In this document: one piece after another, positions 1 through 13,000 of the stretch
Position numbering within the stretch: the stretch's first letter is position 1
Layout of the letters: each line of letters starts with the position of its first letter
Assembly (NCBI RefSeq): GCF_964204645.1
Contig: NC_134025.1
Span: 7,507,001 to 7,571,000 of the forward strand
Reading direction: 5' to 3'
Length of the DNA stretch: 64,000 nt
From: Tubulanus polymorphus
Taxonomy: Eukaryota; Nemertea; Palaeonemertea; Tubulaniformes; Tubulanidae
Made by a program: the position numbers and the translations under genes
Notes under the pieces: generated by a model
What the model saw: the letters and a program-made list of their open reading frames with translations, nothing else
Told to the model about the DNA's origin: nothing
Databases searched by the model: none

Positions 1-550
1 TTTATCTGATTCATTTCTAAATCAAGAGTTCGAAGGCAATTTCAGTTTTGTCATAGTATGTGTTGATACATCAATAATGGTGATGGTATTAGCTTTTGGA
101 ATGCATAGGTAAAATTGGTTCATACCAATAACTGGAATTATGGTATAGTTCAGGTTTCACAACTACATAAATTTGTTTTGGAATAACTCATAATTTAACA
201 CTAAAAGAGAAAGCTGATACAGATGTTAATATTATGATCACCTGCCCCAGCCTTACATGTAGATTGTTGCTGAAAAGCTTTCAAATGTATCTTCTTTATT
301 CCTCATAATTATCAAATTTGATATTATCGTTAATTCATTTTCATAACATTTATAACACCCATTGCTATCAATACAGTTCGGGTATAACTGCAGATGCCTC
401 TAGGGGTATAAACAAGTATAAACCAAATATCAAGAAAATCCATTATGCATTTCCTCAATCTGTTCTTAATATCTTTTAAGAAAATGCTCAGTAACAAATA
501 ATCAAGACAAAATAATTACTTTAATTTGTTCATATTCTATTATCTTAACT
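1..550. other. AT-rich intergenic DNA, no gene seen
   Basis: No reading frame, splice-bounded exon, tandem repeat or recognisable transposon end is visible here. The stretch simply leads up to the ATA duplication at 551-553 that marks the left edge of the nested transposons. Confidence 0.6.
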
Positions 551-749
551 ATAAGGCGCGTTCACACGACGAAATTTAAACCGGCCTAAATTTTAAGTGT
601 TCACACGGGCAAAAATACCGTTCCAAATTAGACCGGTCTAGTTTAGACCGGTCTAATTTGGCATGGTGTAAAAAAGCGAACCAGGTCCGGACCAAATTTT
701 GGACCGGTCTAAATAAGTGTGTGTGGACAGAAACTGGTACCAGGTCCGG

Positions 750-840
750 TGTCACAGTACAAGTGGTATCCCACTCATTACAGGCACCCCCTGATTGCGC
801 ATGCGCGTGGGATTCCACTGCTTGTTTACCGCAAACGAGT
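750..840 (+). repeat. Left terminal inverted repeat of the Ginger1 element
   Basis: The first 13 bases (TGTCACAGTACAA) are identical to the inverse of the right end. Beyond that the match is gapped but recognisable for roughly 60-70 bp: TATCCC / CATCCC, ACAGGCA.CCC, and a GCGCATGCGC block at about 796-807. The outer CCGG (746-749) is the target duplication. Confidence 0.75.
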
Positions 841-1186
841 AAAAGCCATCCCCGTACTAGAGGCATCCCCTTCTTTTGTACCAATTCAATTCAATTTATT
901 GATGCTTTGATTCATCAAACAATTACCAATTATTTATTGTTTGTTTTTGAATAAAATCACTCGCAATGAAAAAAATACTACGTAACAATGCATTCAGTAA
1001 TGAATGCTTCGGCAGTTGCATTTTATAAGCATCAAAACCGTAAATTTAAAAAGTAATCAGACAATTCCGTTTTTTCAAATACTAAAATATATTTTATTTT
1101 CAATATTTAACGATATTTACATTTCCAGTAAAACATAAGAATAACGCATATAAACATGATAACATAAATGATAGTATCTACTAGTA

Positions 1187-4100
1187 TCTATAAAACATGA
1201 TATTAATGATATTTTGAATAAGATACATTCTGATTAACCATTACTTATGACTTAAAAGGAGGGGATGCATGTAATACCGTACCATCTGACAGTATTAGAG
1301 CTACCCCCTAACAGATTGATATTAAAACAACTATTGCAATTAATAACTTCAAAATCTATAATAAAACATGATATTAATGATATTTTGAATAAGATACATT
1401 CTGATTAACCATTACTTATGACTTAAAAGGAGGGGATGCATGTAATACCGTACCAGCTGACAGTATTTGAGCTACCCCCTAATAGATTGATATTAAAACA
1501 ACTATATTGCAATTAATAACTTCAAAATCTATAATAAAACATGATATTAATGATATTTTGAATAAGATACATTCTGATTAACCATTACTTATGACTTAAA
1601 AGGAGGGGATGCATGTAATACCGTACCATCTGACAGTATTAGAGCTACCCCCTAACAGATTGATATTAAAACAACTATTGCAATTAATAACTTCAAAATC
1701 TATAATAAAACATGATATTAATGATATTTTGAATAAGATACATTCTGATTAACCATTACTTATGACTTAAAAGGAGGGGATGCATGTAATACCGTACCAT
1801 CTGACAGTATTAGAGCTACCCCCTAACAGATTGATATTAAAACAACTATTGCAATTAATAACTTCAAAATCTATAATAAAACATGATATTAATGATATTT
1901 TGAATAAGATACATTCTGATTAACCATTACTTATGACTTAAAAGGAGGGGATGCATGTAATACCGTACCATCTGACAGTATTAGAGCTACCCCCTAACAG
2001 ATTGATATTAAAACAACTATTGCAATTAATAACTTCAAAATTTATAATAAAACATGATATTAATGATATTTTGAATAAGATACATTCTGATTAACCATTA
2101 CTTAAAAGGAGGGGATGCATGTAATACCGTACCATCTGACAGTATTAGAGCTACCCCCTAACAGATTGATATTAAAACAACTATTGCAATTAATAACTTC
2201 AAAATCTATAATAAAACATGATATTAATGATATTTTGAATAAGATACATTCTGATTAACCATTACTTATGACTTAAAAGGAGGGGATGCATGTAATACCG
2301 TACCATCTGACAGTATTAGAGCTACCCCCTAACAGATTGATATTAAAACAACTATTGCAATTAATAACTTCAAAATCTATAATAAAACATGATATTAATG
2401 ATATTTTGAATAAGATACATTCTGATTAACCATTACTTATGACTTAAAAGGAGGGGATGCATGTAATACCGTACCATCTGACAGTATTAGAGCTACCCCC
2501 TAACAGATTGATATTAAAACAACTATTGCAATTAATAACTTCAAAATCTATAATAAAACATGATATTAATGATATTTTGAATAAGATACATTCTGATTAA
2601 CCATTACTTAAAAGGAGGGGATGCATGTAATACCGTACCATCTGACAGTATTAGAGCTACCCCCTAACAGATTGATATTAAAACAACTATTGCAATTAAT
2701 AACTTCAAAATCTATAATAAAACATGATATTACTGATATTTTGAATAAGATACATTCTGATTAACCATTACTTATGACTTAAAAGGAGGGGATGCATGTA
2801 ATACCGTACCATCTGACAGTATTAGAGCTACCCCCTAACAGATTGATATTAAAACAACTATTGCAATTAATAACTTCAAAATCTATAATAAAACATGATA
2901 TTAATGATATTTTGAATAAGATACATTCTGATTAACCATTACTTTAAAGGAGGGGATGCATGTAATACCGTATCAGCTGACCGTATTAGAGCTACCCCCT
3001 AACAGATTGATATTAAAACAACTATTGCAATTAATAACTTCAAAATCTATAATAAAACGTGATATTAATGATATTTTGAATAAGATACATTCTGATTAAC
3101 CATTACTTATGACTTAAAAGGAGGGGATGCATGTAATACCGTACCATCTGACAGTATTATAGCTACCCCCTAATAGATTGATATTAAAACAACCAGGGCA
3201 ATTAATAACTTCATAATCCAAAATAAAACATGATATTAATGATATTTTGAATAAGATACATTGTGATTAACCATTACTTATGACTTAAAAGGAGGGGATG
3301 CATGTAATACCGTACCATCTGACAGTATTAGAGCTACCCCCTAACAGATTGATATTAAAACAACTATTGCAATTAATAACTTCAAAATCTATAATAAAAC
3401 ATGATATTAATGATATTTTGAATAAGATACATTCTGATTAACCATTACTTATGACTTAAAAGGAGGGGATGCATGTAATACCGTACCATCTGACAGTATT
3501 AGAGCTACCCCCTAACAGATTGATATTAAAACAACTATTGCAATTAATAACTTCAAAATCTATAATAAAACATGATATTAATGATATTTTGAATAAGATA
3601 CATTCTGATTAACCATTACTTATGACTTAAAAGGAGGGGATGCATGTAATACCGTACCATCTGACAGTATTAGAGCTACCCCCTAACAGATTGATATTAA
3701 AACAACTATTGCAATTAATTACTTCAAAATCTATAATAAAACATGATATTAATGATATTTTGAATAAGATACATTCTGATTAACCATTACTTAAAAGGAG
3801 GGGATGCATGTAATACCGTACCATCTGACAGTATTAGAGCTACCCCCTAACAGATTGATATTAAAACAACTATTGCAATTAATAACTTCAAAATCTATAA
3901 TAAAACATGATATTACTGATATTTTGAATAAGATACATTCTGATTAACCATTACTTATGACTTAAAAGGAGGGGATGCATGTAATACCGTACCATCTGAC
4001 AGTATTAGAGCTACCCCCTAACAGATTGATATTAAAACAACTATTGCAATTATTAACTTCAAAATCTATAATAAAACATGATATTAATGATATTTTGAAT

Positions 4101-6836
4101 AAGATACATTCTGATTAACCATTACTTATGACTTAAAAGGAGGGGATGCATGTAATACCGTACCATCTGACAGTATTAGAGCTACCCCCTAACAGATTGA
4201 TATTAAAACAACTATTGCAATTAATAACTTCAAAATCTATAATAAAACATGATATTAATGATATTTTGAATAAGATACATTCTGATTAACCATTACTTAT
4301 GACTTAAAAGGAGGGGATGCATGTAATACCGTACCAGCTGACAGTATTATAGCTACCCCCTAACAGATTGATATTAAAACAACTATTGCAATTAATAACT
4401 TCAAAATCTATAATAAAACATGATATTAATGATATTTTGAATAAGATACATTCTGATTAACCATTACTTATGACTTAAAAGGAGGGGATGCATGTAATAC
4501 CGTACCATCTGACAGTATTAGAGCTACCCCCTAACAGATTGATATTAAAACAACTATTGCAATTAATAACTTCAAAATCTATAATAAAACATGATATTAA
4601 TGATATTTTGAATAAGATACATTCTGATTAACCATTACTTATGACTTAAAAGGAGGGGATGCATGTAATACCGTACCATCTGACAGTATTAGAGCTACCC
4701 CCTAACAGATTGATATCAAAACAACTATTGCAATTAATAACTTCAAAATCTATAATAAAACATGATATTAATGATATTTTGAATAAGATACATTCTGATT
4801 AACCATTACTTTAAAGGAGGGGATGCATGTAATACCGTATCAGCTGACCGTATTAGAGCTACCCCCTAACAGATTGATATTAAAACAACTATTGCAATTA
4901 ATAACTTCAAAATCTATAATAAAACATGATATTAATGATATTTTGAATAAGATACATTCTGATTAACCATTACTTATGACTTAAAAGGAGGGGATGCATG
5001 TAATACCGTACCATCTGACAGTATTATAGCTACCCCCTAATAGATTGATATTAAAACAACCAGGGCAATTAATAACTTCAAAATCTATAATAAAACATGA
5101 TATTAATGATATTTTGAATAAGATACATTCTGATTAACCATTACTTATGACTTAAAAGGAGGGGATGCATGTAATACCGTACCATCTGACAGTATTAGAG
5201 CTACCCCCTAACAGATTGATATTAAAACAACTATTGCAATTAATAACTTCAAAATCTATAATAAAACATGATATTAATGATATTTTGAATAAGATACATT
5301 CTGATTAACCATTACTTATGACTTAAAAGGAGGGGATGCATGTAATACCGTACCATCTGACAGTATTAGAGCTACCCCCTAACAGATTGATATTAAAACA
5401 ACTATTGCAATTAATAACTTCAAAATCTATAATAAAACATGATATTAATGATATTTTGAATAAGATACATTCTGATTAACCATTACTTATGACTTAAAAG
5501 GAGGGGATGCATGTAATACCGTACCATCTGACAGTATTAGAGCTACCCCCTAACAGATTGATATTAAAACAACTATTGCAATTAATAACTTCAAAATCTA
5601 TAATAAAACATGATATTAATGATATTTTGAATAAGATACATTCTGATTAACCATTACTTTAAAGGAGGGGATGCATGTAATACCGTATCAGCTGACCGTA
5701 TTAGAGCTACCCCCTAACAGATTGATATTAAAACAACTATTGCAATTAATAACTTCAAAATCTATAATAAAACATGATATTAATGATATTTTGAATAAGA
5801 TACATTCTGATTAACCATTACTTATGACTTAAAAGGAGGGGATGCATGTAATACCGTACCATCTGACAGTATTATAGCTACCCCCTAATAGATTGATATT
5901 GAAACAACCAGGGCAATTAATAACTTCATAATCCAAAATAAAACATGATATTAATGATATTTTGAATAAGATACATTGTGATTAACCATTACTTATGACT
6001 TAAAAGGAGGGGATGCATGTAATACCGTACCATCTGACAGTATTAGAGCTACCCCCTAACAGATTGATATTAAAACAACTATTGCAATTAATAACTTCAA
6101 AATCTATAATAAAACATGATATTAATGATATTTTGAATAAGATACATTCTGATTAACCATTACTTATGACTTAAAAGGAGGGGATGCATGTAATACCGTA
6201 CCATCTGACAGTATTAGAGCTACCCCCTAACAGATTGATATTAAAACAACTATTGCAATTAATTACTTCAAAATCTATAATAAAACATGATATTAATGAT
6301 ATTTTGAATAAGATACATTCTGATTAACCATTACTTAAAAGGAGGGGATGCATGTAATACCGTACCATCTGACAGTATTAGAGCTACCCCCTAACAGATT
6401 GATATTAAAACAACTATTGCAATTAATAACTTCAAAATCTATAATAAAACATGATATTAATGATATTTTGAATAAGATACATTCTGATTAACCATTTCTT
6501 TAAAGGAGGGGATGCATGTAATACCGTACCATCTGACAGTATTAGAGCTACCCCCTAACAGATTGATATTAAAACAACTATTGCAATTAATAACTTCAAA
6601 ATCTATAATAAAACATGATATTACTGATATTTTGAATAAGATACATTCTGATTAACCATTACTTATGACTTAAAAGGAGGGGATGCATGTAATACCGTAC
6701 CATCTGACAGTATTAGAGCTACCCCCTAATAGATTGATATTAAAACAACCAGGGCAATTAATAACTTCAAAATCCAAAATAAAACATGATATTTTGAATA
6801 AAATACATTCTGATTAACCATTACTCATGACTTTAA
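1187..6836 (+). repeat. Left subterminal satellite array, 171-bp unit, about 33 copies
   Basis: The anchor GGAGGGGATGCATG recurs at about 1258, 1429, 1602, 1773, 1944, 2108 and so on to 6676, with a modal spacing of 171 bp. Shorter spacings of 163-165 come from a 7-bp loss in the TTATGACTT segment. Copies are nearly identical. Sequence variants (ACCAGGGCAATT, TATCAGCTGACCG, ATTATAGCTACC) recur in blocks at about 2950-3290, 4817-5070 and 5666-6000, showing multi-unit duplication. The last unit decays near 6837. No unit contains a plausible gene. The array lies between the left TIR and the 3' end of the transposase gene. Confidence 0.95.
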
Positions 6837-7072
6837 AGGGATGTTATACTGTACCAGCTGACAGTTTTAGAGGTATCGCATTATAGAATGACAGATAAAA
6901 TGATATCAAAACATAAAGGACATTTTTTACTGTCAAACTACCTGACCTGACGATAGTATAGCTCAAAATGATATCACAACTAATTATTAGAATTCATAAC
7001 TGCAAAATAAAAAAATCAACTATGATAATCTTTGGATTCTTACGAAGATACATTTTGTAAAATGACGAAGCA

Positions 7073-10000
7073 TTAGTACGTTGGTTTTAAGCCCTTTTGC
7101 AAAATTTCAATACATTCTTCATCAGATATAACAACATCTGATGGCATAAAGATATTTCCATCAAATTCAGGGTATTTTCTCAAAATACAAGTGGCGTTAG
7201 GGTGGAAATAACCAACTCTCCAGGAATCCCTCTTGCTGGCAGATTTTTTATCAAAGAATTGATAATTTCCATATGAAGCCACAACCAGTCTCGATTTAAG
7301 ATCCGTAGGGCAGCCTTGGCATCGCTTTATTCTCGTCGATCTTTCCTTCATGTAAAATGGCGCTGAAAAATAATACATTATTGATATGTTAAAGCGCTAA
7401 AATGAGACGTGTTACAGCTTTCATGTCGTTATTTTCAAATTACCTATATCTTTTTCTTGTTTACTAGTTCTTTCCTTTTTCGGTAACTCCATCTTTCCGC
7501 CTAGAAAAGTCAATGTAATTGTCAAAAATAACCGATACAGATGTAATAACTAAATTCAAATCTGTGAAAAGTATACCTGTTTCTTTTTTCTTCTTTTTTA
7601 CAGCTTTTCGCATTTTCGTACCTACAAATTGTACACATATATGTATATACAAGACCATACCTCTCCTACTTAATTCGTTATATACGAACATAATTATGTT
7701 CGTGGTCACAAATGCGCTACATCAAATTAGTAATCTGATTGAATAGAATTAAGAAATGCAGAATTAACAGACCTGCAGTTTTGTTGTCACATGCAGTGGT
7801 ATTCTCGAACTCAAAATCACTCGTTTTTCTTCGTTTTGGTGGAACTATGTCTGGTAATTCATTATCTGTAATATAGAAAAACAGGGTACTTTAGGACGAC
7901 TCTATTTCATAGTACTAACTTTCTACTACAGTAGGCCTATCATAATGATTCCTTGGCGAATGTTTGTCTCCATCTGTAATCCATCTTGCAATAAATTATG
8001 GACATTCCCGGTATCCTGACATATTGAACTTACTAGTAACGAACTCTGCATCATGAAGCTCATTTTCATTTTGGACGAGGGACACATCAGGAAAGTTACC
8101 TGAAGAAAAGTTTCTATTCAATTTATCTTCATTCTCCGTTGGTCTTTTACTCTTACTTTAAAATTAGGATTGTGCGCGCGACATGTGTAGTGAGTAGATA
8201 CCTCGGAGCTAGAACCAACTTAATTATTTCTCCTTAGTCTTAACTAAGTACACTGTGAAAAAATTATCATTGATTTTCTTTCGTAAGATTTTTCATCAAA
8301 TTATCCTAAGACTTTAATAACTCCTATAATAATATAATGTTATAAATGGAATCATTCTGGGTAAACCAGGTCGACCAAATGAATCATGCCAGCCAACCGA
8401 TTGGAGTCTTCCCAGTCTTCCTCAAAGTTTGATACATTGTTATGCAACAGCAATTCATTATAACTCACCATTTCCTATAGGATTTCCTTGATTTTCTTGT
8501 TCGCCTGAATAAAAATGAATGCAAATATATTCATTAAAGAATTAATATAATAGATAGAAAAGATATTCGCGAGACTGATCTTTGCTTACTGTCAATAGCT
8601 TTGCAGTACTTGCAAAAAAACATCACACTGCTTGCAATGTTGCTGCCTATCAGGGGTATTTGTCTGTTGTAGCAAGCTAGGTGAAACCACCTAAAGCATC
8701 TATCACAGCCAATCTGATTGAAAATGATAAATCAAATAAACTGGGAACATTTCTAAACATTCACCACGAATAGAAGAAAAATTGTATAATATCAATTAGT
8801 GTCAACGGAAACTTACCCAATCGGTAACATGAATTGAGCTTGCATGACAACATAGACAGCACATCTTTGAAGGATCTGTAGCTATTGAATGAAAATACAC
8901 TGTAATTTCAATTTCAGGTAAAGGAATGTGTATATCTTTATTGCGTACTGTTCACCTTTCTTACCTATCGATCCCATGAGCCACATGGCTATCTCAAATC
9001 GGTACTGATCGATCGCAGAACTAGTATTGTCAAACTCAAGGGTTTCATTTGCCAAAATACTCTCTGCAAACTACAGAATATCGCAGAATATAATCAATTA
9101 TAGTGTGAGGCCTATTTGATTAACAAACACGGTCTCCTGCAAGTTATTTAGATACAGGGTATACCATAATTAAACTTGTTAATATCAATAATATCCCTGT
9201 ATATAAAGTCCTTTCATATACCTTGAGAACAAAGACTCCACATGATGATGAATCTAGCTGCTTTGAGTGTTTGACGGTCCTCAACCTCCAGTTTCCCATT
9301 GACTTGACACTCTTGATGGCGATTGTGTTTTTAAAAACGGTTATCAATTCCTCTTTTAGTTCGCCCAATGAATTGAGATACAAGATCTCTTTCGTATTTG
9401 TCTGTATGATCTGCAGATATAATGAATTTTAAAGCAATTATAAGTTCTATGTTCAGTTCTATGTGATTTGATTAAGTACCATGAGTGTCCAGTGACCACC
9501 ATGTAACAATGGGCATAGCCATACTTCTTTTTCTGCCAATGATCTCTGAAATATAAGAATATCTTTTTAAAAACTGTCACATGAAATGACATTAGATAAA
9601 TCCTTGGATAATACTTCTAACGTTACTTCCTAAGAATTCCAGCTTATTCTATTTCATGGTTACACAAACTTACCAATGCACCCGGCAATCGGCGTCTATC
9701 ACCAAATATCATTGGCGACAAAATATGGCTACTCTGTACTCCAATCGTCTAAAACCATAATGTTTATTTCAATGAATTCAAGAAATTTTCAATAAGCAGT
9801 ACCGCGGTAATTTGTTTAATTGGTACATACGAATGTACACTTCAAACTTTCCATACTTACTTTCGATTCCGTCGAATACTTTAACGTTAAATGATTGAGC
9901 CCTTGAAAAACAGCCTGAAAAAGGAATACGTTTAATCAACCCAGAAAAAATCAAAAAATTGTAAGAGCTTTATACTTACTTCATCATTGAGCTGTTCATT

Positions 10001-13000
10001 TTTTTTTAATGAAAATATTGTCGCATCCGACAACGGTACTCCTCTTACGGTAAACAATTTTCCAAAGTAGTAGTCCTTCGGACCATATTCCCAGGTCGTA
10101 TAAACCACTGAAAGACAGAAATCATACATTCATGATAATTATCATCGCCATTGACTGTGGGCACAATGTGAGAAACTGTTTTCTTACGAGTATCATCTGA
10201 AGGTACTGCTGCTTCTTTTGCGATCGGTACAGACATTTCTATCTCTTCCGTATCACTTATATTTATTATTTCTGTAAATAGACAGGGAATTTATTAAAAG
10301 ATGGGAAAAATGTTTAGAATTTTGTCTATTATACCAACGATATTCTATGTACACACCAGCGTTGTTGTCCACGATGTCGTCACCAGCCTGGACTTCAGTG
10401 TCATCAATTAAACCATCTAGAACAGAATTAATTGACGATGACATTCAACATAATTATTATTTACAAACTTCCCAAATTAATTCATTCATTCTTAAACTTC
10501 TGTTTTATTCTGTACACACCAGCGTTGTTGTCCACGATGTCGTCACCAGCCTGGACTTCAGTGTCATCAATTAAACCATCTAGAACAGAATTAATTGACG
10601 ATGACATTCAACATAATCATTATTTACAAACTTTAGAATTAATTAATTCATTCTTAAACTTTTGTTTTATTCTGTACACACCAGCGTTGTTGTCCACGAT
10701 ATCGGCACCAGCCTGGACTTCAGTGTCATCAATTAAACCATCTAGAACAGAATTAATTGACGATGACATTCAACATAATCATTATTTACAAACTTTAGAA
10801 TTAATTAATTCATTCTTAAACTTTTGTTTTATTCTGTACACACCAGCGTTGTTGTCCACGATGTCGTCACCAGCCTGGACTTCAGTGTCATCAATTAAAC
10901 CATCTAGAACAGAATATAATTGACGATGACATTCAACATAATCATTATTTACAAACTTTAGAATTAATTAATTCATTCTTAAACTTTTGTTTTATTCTGT
11001 ACACACCAGCGTTGTTGTCCACGATGTCGTCACCAGCCTGGACTTCAGTGTCATCAATTAAACCATCTAGAACAGAATTAATTGACGATGACATTCAACA
11101 TAATCATTATTTACAAACTTTAGAATTAATTAATTCATTCTTAAACTTTTGTTTTATTCTGTACACACCAGCGTTGTTGTCCACGATATCGGCACCAGCC
11201 TGGACTTCAGTGTCATCAATTAAACCATCTAGAACAGAATTAATTGACGATGACATTCAACATAATCATTATTTACAAACTTTAGAATTAATTAATTCAT
11301 TCTTAAACTTTTGTTTTATTCTGTACACACCAGCGTTGTTGTCCACGATATCGGCACCAGCCTGGACTTCAGTGTCATCAATTAAACCATCTAGAACAGA
11401 ATTAATTGACGATGACATTCTACATAATCATTATTTACAAACTTTAGAATTAATTAATTCATTCTTAAACTTTTGTTTTATTCTGTACACACCAGCGTTG
11501 TTGTCCACGATGTCGTCACCAGCCTGGACTTCAGTGTCATCAATTAAACCATCTAGAACAGAATTAATTGACGATGACATTCAACATAATCATTATTTAC
11601 AAACTTTAGAATTAATTAATTCATTCTTAAACTTTTGTTTTATTCTGTACACACCAGCGTTGTTGTCCACGATATCGGCACCAGCCTGGACTTCAGTGTC
11701 ATCAATTAAACCATCTAGAACAGAATTAATTGACGATGACATTCAACATAATCATTATTTACAAACTTTAGAATTAATTAATTCATTCTTAAACTTTTGT
11801 TTTATTCTGTACACACCAGCGTTGTTGTCCACGATGTCGTCACCAGCCTGGACTTCAGTGTCATCAATTAAACCATCTAGAACAGAATATAATTGACGAA
11901 GACATTCAACATAATTATTATTTACAAACTTCCAAAATTGATTCATTATGAACTATTGGTTTATTCTGTACATACCAGAGATGTTACTGTCGACTTCCGT
12001 GTCAGCATTTGCCTTCAAACCTTCTAAAACAAAAGATTTTAATTACTTTTCATTATCAGTACATGTCTTCACGAGTATGATGTCTTTAATTCATTAAGAT
12101 ACTCAACTCTTCTTTAGAAGGTTTCTTGGAATATACTCAGTGATTAAATCTCTGGTGGGCATCAAGTGTTTCAAAGACACTTTTCTGCCCAGAGGTCTAC
12201 CATCTTTCAATAATATCGCTGATTTGCCAACAATCTCTTCAATAGTCAACGTCTCCTCGTGGAAGTTAGATTCCAAGAAACCACCTTTCCTCCCAATATT
12301 TTCTGCTTTGTACCTAATATATATACCATATATTCAATGCAACACGTAATAATACATACATAAAACTATAGGCATGGTATGGAACTAATACCTGTAGACC
12401 TTGTCTCCAACTTTGAGGCTCTTCGCTCCTTTATTTTGCCGCCTATCGTAATTAATTTTTTGACGAGTTTGGGCCTTTTCAATATTTTGCCTCGCGGTCT
12501 GTTCAATTTTCTCATGAATGGATAAAATATTGGCTTCAGTATTTCCGTTTTCTTCAACTCCCTGGATATATAAGGTAAATATAGGAAAATGAGACATATT
12601 TTAACAAAATTCAGCATCTTTATACAAAAATTCGAACTGAAAAAATTGATTTTACCGAGTATTCTTCAGTAACCTCTGGTACCTCAATTCCATTCCTGGC
12701 AACTCTTCCATACATAACATAAAACGGAGACATTTTCGTGCTGCTGTGTGGCTTCGTATTAATGGAGTAAGTGGCACTGTTTAAGTAATCGTCCCAATCA
12801 TTTTTTTTAGAATTAACTAAATGCTTTAATCTCCTAAAATACAATAATGTAAGAATGACATAATACATGAAAATAGATCTGTCTGATGTTATATTTCCGT
12901 ATTTTCACGTACTGTTTTAGAGTTTGATTTGTCCGTTCATCGAGTCCATTGGTTTGTGGGTGGTAGGCAGCGGTGACACAATGTTTCGTACCCATCATTT

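Noticed and set aside
576-954. Overlapping open frames on both strands near the left end
   Set aside because: They cross the TIRs and the CCGG junction of two transposons and have no domain or splice support.
1187-6836. CRISPR-like array
   Set aside because: The whole 171-bp unit repeats without unique spacers, and the genome is eukaryotic. It is a satellite.
10432-11896. Long plus-strand frames with repeated SSPAWTSVSSIKPSRTEL
   Set aside because: They run antisense to the tandem 60-nt exons and cross the intron sequences. The minus strand has matching acceptors, donors and phases joining conserved domains on both sides.
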